Source: Azospirillum oleiclasticum
GTDB lineage: Bacteria > Pseudomonadota > Alphaproteobacteria > Azospirillales > Azospirillaceae
Length of the DNA: 64,000 nucleotides
Assembly: GCF_013423485.1 (NCBI RefSeq)
Contig: NZ_JABFFR010000003.1
Span: 485,295-549,294 of the forward strand
Reading direction: 5' to 3'
The notes under the pieces: generated by a model
What the model was told of the DNA's origin: nothing
The model's input: only the letters and a program-made list of their open reading frames with translations
The model's database searches: none
Made by a program: the position numbers and the translations under genes
Shown: positions 36,016 to 48,658 of the stretch, in pieces
How positions within the stretch are numbered: position 1 is the stretch's first letter
Layout of the letters: each line of letters begins with the position of its first letter

Positions 36016-36969
36016 ATGGTGTCCGGAATCGGTCAATACGGGAGCGGCGGGGCGGCGTCCATCCTCCAGCTCCTTCAGAAATCCTCCACCGCGTCGGTGT
36101 CTGGGAGCGGGTCCTCGGGATCGTCGCTGGCTCAGGAGCTGTTCTCCACTGTAGACAGCGACAGCAGCGGGACCGTCGGCAAGTCGGAATTCTCGTCCTT
36201 CGCCAGCCGCTTCGACTACAGCAGCGCGTCGGCGCTGCTGTCGGCGCAGGAGGAGACGGCGACCGGCTCGTCCGGCACGGATACGGTCGGATCGTTCGGG
36301 TCCGGCAGGCCGCCACCCCCGCCGCCGGACACGGAGCAAATGGCGTCCGACCTGATGTCCAGCCTCGACAGCGACGAGAACGGGACGATCAGCGAGGATG
36401 AGCTGACGTCGGCGCTGTCGGAATCCGGCGATGACAGCACCGATGCCTCCGAGCTGTTCGCCAGCCTGGACAGCGATGAGGATGGCTCCGTCACCACCGA
36501 GGAGCTGAGTTCGGCGTTGGAGTCGGCGGCACCGCCCCCGCCGCCTCCGCCCATGGCCAGCGCGGACGAGCTTGCGTCCGACCTGATGTCGAACTTCGAC
36601 AGTGACGAGGACGGCTCCCTCAGCGAGGACGAGCTGACCGCGGCCCTGTCCCAGTCCGGGAACGAGTCGACCGACGCGTCGTCGCTCTTCTCCAGCCTCG
36701 ACAGTGACGAGGACGGCTCCGTCACCACCGACGAGCTGAGCTCCGCCATCTCCTCGTCGGCGCCCCCGTCGGGTGGCGGCGGCCAGGTGAGCGGGTCGTC
36801 CGGGTCCAGCAGCTATGACCCGCTGGACACCAACGAGGACGGCACCGTCTCCGCGCAGGAACGGGCCGCCGCAACCCAGTCGATGACCTCGACATCGGCT
36901 CTGTCGAGCCGGCTGGGCGGCGCGACGTTGGCGGCCCTGTTCCAGAACGTGAACGAACTGGCCGCGTGA
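36016..36969 (+). CDS. Six-EF-hand, proline-linked calcium-binding protein
   Basis: The 317-residue acidic, serine-rich protein has six EF-hand loops: D-S-D-S-S-G-T-V, D-S-D-E-N-G-T-I, D-S-D-E-D-G-S-V, D-S-D-E-D-G-S-L, D-S-D-E-D-G-S-V and D-T-N-E-D-G-T-V. Each has acidic residues at positions 1, 3 and 5, and all but the last (V-S-A-Q-E-R) end in an E at position 12. The middle four form two tandem pairs of about 80 residues, each pair preceded by a run of prolines. There is no signal peptide or membrane helix. The repeats suggest a calcium buffer or sensor, possibly exported by a leaderless route. Upstream GGAG and the ATG at 36016 set the start. Confidence 0.85.
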   Translation: MVSGIGQYGSGGAASILQLLQKSSTASVSGSGSSGSSLAQELFSTVDSDSSGTVGKSEFSSFASRFDYSSASALLSAQEETATGSSGTDTVGSFGSGRPPPPPPDTEQMASDLMSSLDSDENGTISEDELTSALSESGDDSTDASELFASLDSDEDGSVTTEELSSALESAAPPPPPPPMASADELASDLMSNFDSDEDGSLSEDELTAALSQSGNESTDASSLFSSLDSDEDGSVTTDELSSAISSSAPPSGGGGQVSGSSGSSSYDPLDTNEDGTVSAQERAAATQSMTSTSALSSRLGGATLAALFQNVNELAA

Positions 36970-36979
36970 CGACCCGATG

Positions 36980-37008
36980 ACGGGCCGGGGGGTGTGCCCC
37001 CGGCCCGT
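36980..37008. terminator. Convergent terminator between the EF-hand gene and clpB
   Basis: ACGGGCCGGGGG (36980-36991) pairs perfectly with CCCCCGGCCCGT (36997-37008) around GTGTG. The 12 base-pair stem lies directly between two convergent stop codons. Confidence 0.7.
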
Positions 37009-37012
37009 TCCG

Positions 37013-39673
<2,661 letters not shown>

Positions 39674-39862
39674 GCGGCACTCCGTTATGGTCACCCGCCC
39701 GTCATCGGCGCGGGTTGGCGCCGTCCCGGGCCCGCGTTGTCCGCGCCGCCCTCCGTCGCCACGATGTTCCAAATGGTTAATGGCGCGCCGCGTTCAAGAG
39801 GGCCTTGACCGGCATCCCGGCGCCATGGCGATGCTTCGCCGTCAAACGACCCGGAGCCACCG

Positions 39863-41295
39863 ATGACCGCCCCCCTGATGCTGGACGGCCAGTCCCTCAC
39901 CCTCGACGCGCTGGTCGCGTCGGCACGCCGCCCGGCACCGGTCGCCCTCGCCCCCGATGCCTGGGCGCGCATCGACGCCGGCCGCGCGGTGGTCGACGCC
40001 ATGTTGGCCGATGGCGTTCCCGCCTACGGCATCACGACCGGGGTCGGGTCGCAGAAGGACTTCGCCGTCGGGGCCGCGGCGCTGGCCGATTTCAACCGCC
40101 GCCTGATCACCGCCCACGCCACCCGCGCTCCTGGTCCCGAGGCGCCGCCGGAGCTGGTGCGCGCCGCCTGCATCCTCCAGCTCAACCTGTTCGCCACCGG
40201 CCGGTCGGGGGTGCGGCGGGTGCTGGCGGAGGCGCTGCTCGACCGGCTGAACCGCGGCGACCTGCCGCCGGTGCGGCTCGGCAGCTCCATCGGCGCGTCC
40301 GACATCGTGGCGCTGTCGCAGCTCGCCGTTCCCGTGATGGAGGCGCTGGGCGGGCTGGCTGCCAAGGAGGCGCTGTCGCTGATGAACAGCAACGCGCTGA
40401 CGTTGGCGCAGGGGGCCCTGGCGCTGGACGCCATGCGCAGCCTGCTCGCCGGCCTCGATCTCGCCGCGGCGCTGACCCTGGAAGGCTTCCGCGGCAACCC
40501 CGGCGCCTGGAGCGAGCCGATCGAACGCGCCCACCCCCAGCCCGGCCACATCGCCGCGGCCTGCCGGCTGCGCGCCCTGCTCGACGGCAGCCGCCTCTGG
40601 GAGGCTGGAGAGCCGCGCTTCCTCCAGGACCCGCTGAGCCTGCGCTGCACACCGCTGGTCAACGGCGCTCTGCACGCCGCGCTGGACTGGGCCTGCGGAA
40701 TCTGGTCGGTCGAGCTGAACGCAGCGGTGGACAACCCGCTGATCGACCTCGAGGCTGGGCGCCCCGTCTCGCACGGGGCCATGGAAAGCACCCTGCCCGC
40801 CCTGGCGCTCGACACGCTGCGGCTGGCCGCCGCCAAGGCGCTGGACGCGTCGGGGGAGCGCATGCACAAGCTGCACTGGCCGGCCTTCAGCGGCCTGCCC
40901 ACCGGCCTTGCCGACGAGAACGGGGCGGCCGGCGGCGTGCAGTTCCTCAACCTCGGCCACATCCTGGCCGCCGCCCTGGCGACCGCCCGCATGGCGGCCA
41001 CGCCCGCCACCCCGCAATACCGCGGGCAGGTCTGCGACGGGGTGGAGGACATCGCCGGCATGGCGCCGCAAGCGGTCGCGGAAACCGACCGGATGATCGA
41101 GGCGGCCTGGACCGTCGTGACGATCGAGGCGGCAACCGCCGCCTGGGCCATCCACCGCCGCGGCGTTCCGGCCGACGCCCTGGGCCGTGGCCTGCGGCCG
41201 GCGGTGGGCGTCATCCTGCCGCTGCTGCCCATCGGCTCGGAAGGGGAGCGTGTGTTCGACCTCGCGCCCCTCGTCGATGCCGTCCGCGCGGAGGC

Positions 41296-41317
<22 letters not shown>
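39863..41317 (+). CDS. HAL/PAL family protein lacking the canonical MIO triad
   Basis: The 484-residue protein is clearly of the histidine/phenylalanine ammonia-lyase fold. It keeps Y55 in A-Y-G-I-T-T-G-V-G, N175 in L-M-N-S-N, R261 in S-L-R-C, N286 in E-L-N-A-A-V-D-N-P, and the G-L-P-T-G-L-A segment. The MIO cofactor normally forms from A-S-G in G-A-S-G-D; here the block reads G-S-S-I-G-A-S-D-I (140-148), so the glycine is missing. The catalytic tyrosine in Q-D-x-Y-S is L258. Canonical ammonia elimination is therefore doubtful. The 3' end overlaps the convergent dppF-type gene by 22 bases, next to a complete peptide importer. Confidence 0.87.
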
Positions 41318-42272
<955 letters not shown>

Positions 42273-42276
<4 letters not shown>

Positions 42277-43253
42277 GCCGTCACCTCCGACTGGGAATTG
42301 AGCGGATAGAAGCAGCGGGCGCGCCCCGCGTCGTCGGCGAGCAGCGCCGGCCGCTCGGCGCGGCAACGGTCCTGCGCTCGCGGGCAGCGCGGGTTGAACA
42401 GGCAGCCCTGCGGCCGATCGGCGATGCCGGGAACCACGCCGGGGATGGTCGGCAGCCGACGGCGGCCCAGCGCCCGCTCCGGCAGCGCGTCGAGCAGCGC
42501 GCCGGTGTAGGGATGGCGCGGCCGCTCGAACAGCTCGGTCGCGGAGCGAGTCTCCGCCACCTGCCCGGCGTACATGACGACCACGCGGTGCGCCGTCTCC
42601 GCCACCACGCCCATGTCGTGGGTGATCAGGATCAGCGCCATGCCACGGTCGCGCTGGAGCCCGACCAGCAGGTCCAGGATCTGCTTCTGGATGGTCACGT
42701 CCAGCGCCGTCGTCGGCTCATCGGCGATCAGCAGGCGCGGGTTGCAGGCGATCGCGATGGCGATCATCACCCGCTGGTTCATGCCGCCCGAGAGCTGGTG
42801 CGGAAAGGCCGACAGCCGGCTTTCCGGGGCGGGGATGCCGACCTGCTCCAGCAGCTCGATGGTGCGGTGGCGGAGCGCCCGGCCCGACAGCCCCTCGTGC
42901 ACCTTCAGCGATTCGCCGATCTGGAAGCCGACGGTGAAGCAGGGGTTCAGGCTCGTCATGGGTTCCTGGAACACCATGGCGACGTCCTTGCCGGTGATCC
43001 GCCGCCGTTGCGACCGGCTGAGCGTGCGCAGGTCGGTCCCCGCGAAGCTCATGCGGTCGGCAATGACCGTCCCGGCGGACGGGATCAGCCCCATCACCGC
43101 CAGCGAGGTCACCGACTTGCCCGACCCGGACTCGCCGACGATGCCGACCACCTCCCCCTCATCGACCTGCAGGTCGATGCCGTCCACGGCCCGGAAGGTG
43201 CCGGCACGGGTGGAAAAGGCGACGGAGAGGTTCTGGATATCGAGCAGCGGCAT
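42273..43253 (-). CDS. dppD: Dipeptide ABC transporter ATP-binding protein DppD
   Basis: The 326-residue ATPase has Walker [10 protein letters not shown]-loop [11 protein letters not shown], signature L-S-G-G-M-N-Q-R and Walker B L-L-I-A-D-E-P. The oligopeptide-type C-terminus contains G-C-L-F-N-P-R-C-P, whose cysteines may hold an iron-sulfur cluster as in related structures. It starts three bases after dppC and overlaps dppF by four. Confidence 0.93.
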
Positions 43254-43256
43254 GGT

Positions 43257-44150
43257 TCAGCGCTTCAGCTTCGGGTCCAGGGCATCGCGCAGGCCGTCAC
43301 CCAGCAGGTTGAAGGCGAGCACGGTGACCAGGATCGCCACGCCGGGCCAGGTCACGACCCACGGCGCGCGTTGCAGGAATTGCAGGGACGACGCCAGCAT
43401 GGTGCCCCATTCCGGCGTCGGCGGCTGCGCACCGAGGCCCAGGAAGCCGAGCGCGGCCGCGTCCAGGATGGCGGTGGAAAAGCCCAGCGTGGCCTGCACG
43501 ATCAGCGGGGCCGCGCAGTTCGGCAGCACCACCACCAGCATCAGCCGCAGCGGCCCCGCCCCGGCCACCCGTGAGGCGATGACATAGTCCTTCGACATCT
43601 CGGCCATGACAGCCGCCCGGGTCAGGCGGGCGTAATGCGGCACCACAACCACCGACACGGCCAGCATGGCGTTGAACAGCCCCGGCCCCAGGATCGCCGC
43701 GACCACCACGGCCAGCAGCAGGCTGGGCAGCGACAGCAGGATGTCCATGAAGCGCATCACCAGCACGTCGGTGATGCCGCCGAAGAAGCCGGCGACCATC
43801 CCCAGCCCCAACCCCACCGCCAGCGACAGGGTCACGACGATGACGCCGATCATCATCGACAGGCGGGCGCCGTGGATCAGGCGGGACAGCATGTCGCGCC
43901 CGATGTCGTCGGTGCCCAGGATGAAGCGCCAGCTCCCCGCATCATGCCACACCGGCGGTGCCAGGATGCTGTCGCGGTACTGGGCGATCGGGGAATGCGG
44001 CGCGATCACGTCGGCCAGGATCGCCACAATGGTGATGGCGGTGATCACCACCAGCCCCAGCACGGCGCCGTGGTTCTGGCGGAAATGGTACCAGGTCTCG
44101 GCCAAAGGGTGCGGCGGGCGGGAGGCGACGGGTTGAACGTCGGTCGTCAT
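43257..44150 (-). CDS. dppC: Dipeptide ABC transporter permease DppC
   Basis: The 297-residue inner-membrane permease has an N-terminal OppC-type helix followed by about five more. The G-T-D-D-I-G-R-D-M-L-S-R-L segment near 80 and the EAA loop (A-S-R-V-A-G-A-G-P-L-R-L) near 197 contact the ATPases. A GAGG ribosome site precedes the ATG, seven bases after dppB. Confidence 0.93.
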   Translation of the reverse strand: MTTDVQPVASRPPHPLAETWYHFRQNHGAVLGLVVITAITIVAILADVIAPHSPIAQYRDSILAPPVWHDAGSWRFILGTDDIGRDMLSRLIHGARLSMMIGVIVVTLSLAVGLGLGMVAGFFGGITDVLVMRFMDILLSLPSLLLAVVVAAILGPGLFNAMLAVSVVVVPHYARLTRAAVMAEMSKDYVIASRVAGAGPLRLMLVVVLPNCAAPLIVQATLGFSTAILDAAALGFLGLGAQPPTPEWGTMLASSLQFLQRAPWVVTWPGVAILVTVLAFNLLGDGLRDALDPKLKR

Positions 44151-44157
44151 ATGGACC

Positions 44158-45168
44158 TCACCGGGCGTGTCGGATGCGGGGATTCAGCACCCCGTAGAGC
44201 AGATCGACCAGCAGGTTGACCGCCATCACCGTGCTGGCGATCAGCAGCACGCCGCCCTGGAGTGCGGGATAGTCGCGGCGGTTGATCGATTCGATCAACC
44301 ATTTGCCCACCCCGGGCCAGGAAAAGATCGTCTCCGTCAGGATGGCCCCGCCCAGCAGCGTGCCGACCTGCAGGCCGATGACGGTCACCACCGGGATCAG
44401 CGCGTTGCGCAGCGCGTGCAGCCCGACCACGCGGCGGCTGTTCAGCCCCTTCGCCCGCGCGGTGCGGATGTAGTCCTCCCCCAGGACCTCAAGCATGGCC
44501 GAGCGGGTCATGCGCGCCACCACCGCCAGCGGGATGGTTCCGAGCACGACCGTGGGCAGGATCAGATGCTCCAGCGCCGACCAGAAGGCGCCGTATTCGC
44601 CCACCAACAGCGTGTCGATCAGCATGAAGCCGGTCACCGGCTCCACGTAATAGAGCAGGTCGAGCCGCCCCGACACCGGCGTCCAGCCCAGATTGACCGA
44701 GAACAGCAGGATCAGCAGCAGCCCCCACCAGAAGATCGGCATGGAATAGCCGGTCAGGCTCAGCCCCATCACCCCATGGTCGAACCACGAGCCGCGCTTG
44801 ACCGCGGCGACGATGCCCGCCGGCAGCCCGACGACGCTGGCGAACAGCATGGCCATGAAGGCAAGCTCGATCGTCGCCGGAAACAGCGTCAGGAATTCCT
44901 GGAGCACCGGGTTGTGCGTCACCAGCGACGTACCGAGATCGCCCGACAGCACGCCGCCGATATAGTCGAGGAACTGTTTCCACAAAGGCTGGTCCAACCC
45001 CAGCTCGTGCCGGAACTGGGCCAGCCGCTCCGGCGAGATGCCGCGCTCGCCCACGCGCACCTCGATGGGGTCGCCGGGCACCAGCCGGATCAGAAGGAAG
45101 GTCAGCAGCGTCACCCCGAGAAAGGTGGGAATGAGCAGGCTGGCCCGCGTCAGGATGAAGCGCAGCAT
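44158..45168 (-). CDS. dppB: Dipeptide ABC transporter permease DppB
   Basis: The 336-residue permease has six predicted membrane helices, the V-P-G-D-P-I-E motif after the first helix, and an EAA loop with R-T-A-R-A-K-G-L-N near 235. The ATG at 45168 starts the typical M-L-R-F-I-L-T-R N-terminus; an in-frame TTG at 45198 is less likely. A 79-base space containing a hairpin separates it from dppA. Confidence 0.93.
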   Translation of the reverse strand: MLRFILTRASLLIPTFLGVTLLTFLLIRLVPGDPIEVRVGERGISPERLAQFRHELGLDQPLWKQFLDYIGGVLSGDLGTSLVTHNPVLQEFLTLFPATIELAFMAMLFASVVGLPAGIVAAVKRGSWFDHGVMGLSLTGYSMPIFWWGLLLILLFSVNLGWTPVSGRLDLLYYVEPVTGFMLIDTLLVGEYGAFWSALEHLILPTVVLGTIPLAVVARMTRSAMLEVLGEDYIRTARAKGLNSRRVVGLHALRNALIPVVTVIGLQVGTLLGGAILTETIFSWPGVGKWLIESINRRDYPALQGGVLLIASTVMAVNLLVDLLYGVLNPRIRHAR

Positions 45169-45194
45169 CGGGGAAAGGCCATCTTCGAAACGAA

Positions 45195-45218
45195 GCAAGG
45201 GGGCCTACGCCCCCTTGC
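45195..45218 (-). terminator. Intercistronic hairpin between dppA and dppB
   Basis: GCAAGGGGG (45195-45203) pairs perfectly with CCCCCTTGC (45210-45218) around six bases. Lying just after the binding-protein gene, it probably attenuates transcription or protects the dppA mRNA so that binding protein exceeds permease. Confidence 0.55.
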
Positions 45219-45247
45219 CGCAATTGTCCAGGAAATGTTGCCGCCGG

Positions 45248-46849
45248 TTACTGCTTCATGTCCACGCCGGCGAACGGGTGCAGACCGAACGGGTCCATCT
45301 TGTAGCCGACGACCTTCGGGGACAACGCCATGTAGACCACCGAGTGAGCCATCGGCAGCCACGGAGTCTCCTCCTTGAAGATCACCTGCGCCTGCTCGTA
45401 GAGCTTGGTGCGCGCCGCCTGGTCGGTGGTGCGCTTGGCTTCGGTGATCAGGCCGTTGAACTCGTCGTTGCACCACTTGGCGATGTTGTTGCCGCCCACG
45501 CGGGCGGCCTCGCAGCCGAGCAGCGTGTAGAGGAAGTTGTCGGGATCGCCGTTGTCGCCGGTCCAGCCGAGCATGCCGAATTGGTGCTCGCCGGCCTGCA
45601 GCCGCTTGCGGTACTCGCCCCACTCGAACTGCTTGATGGTGGCCTTGATGCCGACCTTGGCGAGATCGGCCTGGATCATCTCGGCCATCCGCTTGGCGTT
45701 CGGGTTGTAGGGGCGCTGCACCGGCATGGCCCACAGGTCGATCTCGAAGCCGTTGGCGAGGCCGGCGTCGGCCAGCAGCTTCTTGGCTTTCTCGACGTCG
45801 TAGGGGTAATCCTCGACCTTGTCGTTGTAGGACCACATGGTGGGCGGGATCGGGTTCTTCGCCGGCTTGCCGGCACCCTGATAGACCGCGTCGACGATGG
45901 TCTTCTTGTCCACCGCCATGCTCACGGCGCGGCGCACGCGCACGTCGTCGAACGGCTTCTTGGACACGTTGAAGGCGACGTAGCCGACGTTCAGCCCTTC
46001 CTGCTCCATCACCGTCACGGCCGGGTCGCTCTTCATCGCGGGGATGTCGGCCGGATTCGGGTAGGAGGCGACGTGACACTCGCCCGCCTTCAGCTTGGCG
46101 TAGCGGACGGCCGCGTCCGGGGTGATCGCGAAGACCAGGTTGTCGAGCGGCTGCCGCCCGCCCCAATACTGCTCGAACGCCTTGTAGCGGATGACCGCGT
46201 CCTTCTGGTAGGCGACGAACTGGAAGGGGCCGGTGCCGACCGGGGTCTGGTCGACCTTCTCCGGTGTGTTCTTCTTCAGCATCGCGTCGGCGTATTCGGC
46301 CGACATGATCGACGCGAAGGGCATGGCGAGGTTGGCGATGAACGGCGCCTCGACCTTGTTCAGCGTGAAGCGGACGGTGTGGTCGTCCACCTTCTCGATG
46401 GACTTCAGCAGGTCCGGCATCGACATGTCGGCGAAGTAGTCGTACGCGCCGCCCGACACCTTGTGGAAGGGGTTTTCCTTCTTCCACTGCCGCTCGAAGG
46501 AGAAGATCACGTCGTCCGCGGTGAAGTCACGGGTCGGCTTGAAATCCCCGACCGCGTGGAACTTCACACCCTTGCGCAACGCGAAGGTGTAGACCAGACC
46601 ATCGTCCGACACCGTCCAGGATTCGGCCAGCGCGGGAATCACCTTGGTGGTGCCGCGGTCGAATTCCACGAGGTTGTTGTAGACGGGGAGGGAAACGTCG
46701 TGGCTGGTGCCGGTGGTGTTCAGCGACGGGTTGAAGTTTTCGGGGCTCCCCTCGGAGCAGTAGACGAGGGTCTTGGCGGCGTTGGCCGGTGCCGCCAGCG
46801 CCAGGGCCGCAACCATGCCAAGCCCGGCACCCATGAGGATGCGCTTCAT
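45248..46849 (-). CDS. dppA: Dipeptide-type ABC transporter substrate-binding protein DppA
   Basis: The 533-residue periplasmic protein has a Sec signal (M-K-R-I-L-M-G, cleavage after A-N-A-A-K). It has the SBP family 5 fold: L-V-Y-C-S-E-G-S-P-E-N-F-N-P near 28-41, the G-T-G-P-F-Q-F motif near 205, and the W-T-G-D-N-G-D-P-D-N-F segment that in E. coli DppA contains the aspartate contacting the peptide amino group. A dipeptide or related amino compound is the likely ligand. The ribosome site is GGGAGG nine bases upstream. Confidence 0.93.
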   Translation of the reverse strand: MKRILMGAGLGMVAALALAAPANAAKTLVYCSEGSPENFNPSLNTTGTSHDVSLPVYNNLVEFDRGTTKVIPALAESWTVSDDGLVYTFALRKGVKFHAVGDFKPTRDFTADDVIFSFERQWKKENPFHKVSGGAYDYFADMSMPDLLKSIEKVDDHTVRFTLNKVEAPFIANLAMPFASIMSAEYADAMLKKNTPEKVDQTPVGTGPFQFVAYQKDAVIRYKAFEQYWGGRQPLDNLVFAITPDAAVRYAKLKAGECHVASYPNPADIPAMKSDPAVTVMEQEGLNVGYVAFNVSKKPFDDVRVRRAVSMAVDKKTIVDAVYQGAGKPAKNPIPPTMWSYNDKVEDYPYDVEKAKKLLADAGLANGFEIDLWAMPVQRPYNPNAKRMAEMIQADLAKVGIKATIKQFEWGEYRKRLQAGEHQFGMLGWTGDNGDPDNFLYTLLGCEAARVGGNNIAKWCNDEFNGLITEAKRTTDQAARTKLYEQAQVIFKEETPWLPMAHSVVYMALSPKVVGYKMDPFGLHPFAGVDMKQ

Positions 46850-46912
46850 TCAGGTAGCCTCCCGCAATCGGACGACGGTCGTCCACCATGATTCGGCGGG
46901 ACGATCCCAAGC

Positions 46913-46942
46913 ATATAAGAAACCGTCCCCTGTCCGTGTCAA
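46913..46942 (-). promoter_or_regulatory. Probable sigma-70 promoter of the dpp operon
   Basis: On the minus strand a perfect TTGACA (46942-46937) is followed after 18 bases by TTATAT (46918-46913), with overlapping TATATG. Transcription would start near 46906, leaving a leader of about 57 bases before dppA. Confidence 0.65.
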
Positions 46943-47045
46943 CGACGATCACCGCGAGACCGGGGAACGGGATACAATCCGTGGGCCCGCCCCCGGAACG
47001 CCGCCATGCACGGCGAGCCGGGAGCTTGGCCCCGGCGTGCCGCCG

Positions 47046-47399
47046 TCAGGGAATGCGCAGATCCATCCACAACTTGTCGATCCGCTTCGCGGAGGTCGCC
47101 TTGCCTTGCAGATCGGTGATGGTGACCTGGGCGGCAAGGCACTGGAAATCGAAATACACCTGCCGGTGAACGGCGTTGACGAAAAAGCTGCCGACGAACA
47201 GGTCGCCATGCTGGTCCAGCGCATCGCCGACGATGGACAGACCGGATATCTTCGGCAGCTTCTCGGCCGCTTTCAACAGGCACTCCGTGGCCAGCCGGCG
47301 TGACTCGGGATCATTGTTGATCTTGCCGGCGGCCCATGCGGCCGGTGCGGCGACCAGCGCAAGGATGCAGGCCGCCGCGGCGGCGTACCGGCCGCTCAC
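47046..47399 (-). CDS. Secreted hypothetical protein, partner of the TPR gene
   Basis: The 117-residue product has a Sec signal peptide (M-S-G-R-Y-A-A-A-A-A-C, cleavage near A-W-A-A-G). It has a small mature domain of about 93 residues with two cysteines (A-T-E-C-L-L and D-F-Q-C-L-A), probably one disulfide. The pattern of alternating hydrophobics in the second half (R-Q-V-Y-F-D-F-Q-C-L-A-A-Q-V-T-I-T-D-L) suggests a beta sheet. No family recognised. Its ATG overlaps the stop of the upstream TPR gene by four bases, so the two act together. Confidence 0.7.
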   Translation of the reverse strand: MSGRYAAAAACILALVAAPAAWAAGKINNDPESRRLATECLLKAAEKLPKISGLSIVGDALDQHGDLFVGSFFVNAVHRQVYFDFQCLAAQVTITDLQGKATSAKRIDKLWMDLRIP

Positions 47400-48460
47400 G
47401 GCTTTCCTCCGGCCGACAGCAGCGCCTGCCGGTAGTCTTCGAAATACTTGTCGTTCCGGTCGGCGAGCGCCATCGCCTGGCGGAATACCATGATCGCCTC
47501 GTCGCGCTTGCCTTGCTTCACCAAAATCTTTCCCAGATAATGGTACACGTCCGGATCACGGGGAATTTCGAGATTGGCGCGGCGCATCAAGGCCACCGCC
47601 TCGTCGGGCCGCCCCATGCTTTCGAGCGTCTTGGCATAATCGACCCAAATCTCACCCTGCTCCTTGCGCAGGTTCACCGCCCGCTCATAATAGGGCAGCG
47701 ATTCCTCGGCCCGTCCGACCGAAGCCAGGATCACGGCTTTGGAGTAGTAGGCGTTGGCGAAGTCCGGCTTCAACGCGATGGCGGCGTCGGCAACGCGCAT
47801 GGCTTCATCCGGTCGGCCGGCCATCAGCAGCGTTCGGGCCCACAGGTTGTGGACATAATGCTGGTCAGACGGGGCGGTGGCGGTGGCCGCGTATTCGATG
47901 GCGGCGAAAGTCCGGGGAAAATCCTTGCTGCCTTCCCGCTCTTCCGTCCGCCGGGTGTAGAGACCGGCCAGATAGGGGTCGATCACCTTCAGCATGTCGA
48001 ACGAGGCGGCGATGATCGTCGAGTCCACCTTTTCGAGCGGCGCCCGGTGCCGGAATTCGCGGACGAGACCGTGGTACGGGTAGGCCCGCACGCGGAACTC
48101 GACATCGTTGCCGATCAACACCATCTCACCGCTGAAATAGTAGGGCACCAGCCCCACCGTCTGCCGCACCGCATCCACGAGGTGGGTGACGTCGAAATAG
48201 TCGGTGACCGCGTTGAACGACCGGTCGGCCTGTTCAAAATCGACATCCACCGTGCGTATCGAAGAATCGGCGATGCGGCCGACGCGTCGCACCTCGTCGG
48301 TCAGATGGCGCGTGACCACCGCCGAACTGAACCCCTGATCCTCGAGCGCATGCGGAACCTTGATCGGCTCCACGACGATTTCCGCGCCGTTGTAGATGCC
48401 AAAGCCCAGCAGGGTCGCCAAGCCGATGATCGGCAGTGTCAGAATGCCGAAGTCGAACAT
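47396..48460 (-). CDS. Membrane-anchored TPR protein
   Basis: The 354-residue protein has one N-terminal membrane helix (about 5-24) and a middle domain (about 30-190) of no recognised family with several V-D/V-E strands. A C-terminal TPR solenoid (about 200-350) has repeats such as A-N-A-Y-Y-S-K-A-V-I-L-A-S-V-G-R-A-E-E and D-V-Y-H-Y-L-G-K-I-L-V-K-Q-G-K-R-D-E-A. It is likely a scaffold at the inner membrane. It is coupled to the secreted protein downstream. Confidence 0.78.
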   Translation of the reverse strand: MFDFGILTLPIIGLATLLGFGIYNGAEIVVEPIKVPHALEDQGFSSAVVTRHLTDEVRRVGRIADSSIRTVDVDFEQADRSFNAVTDYFDVTHLVDAVRQTVGLVPYYFSGEMVLIGNDVEFRVRAYPYHGLVREFRHRAPLEKVDSTIIAASFDMLKVIDPYLAGLYTRRTEEREGSKDFPRTFAAIEYAATATAPSDQHYVHNLWARTLLMAGRPDEAMRVADAAIALKPDFANAYYSKAVILASVGRAEESLPYYERAVNLRKEQGEIWVDYAKTLESMGRPDEAVALMRRANLEIPRDPDVYHYLGKILVKQGKRDEAIMVFRQAMALADRNDKYFEDYRQALLSAGGKP

Positions 48461-48658
48461 TCCCTTCCCCCATGGTCCCGACGCTCCACAAGCCGCCCGG
48501 GAACCGCCGCATCCTGCACCCGCAGACGGCGATCCCTCCCCGTGGACGACTCGGCGCCATCGGTGTTAACCCCAAATCGTGAGAAGGTGATACGGTTACG
48601 CGCGGAGCGTCAAGTGCGCTCTGCCGGTTTTCGCGTACGGCGATGCGTTGTCGCCGCC

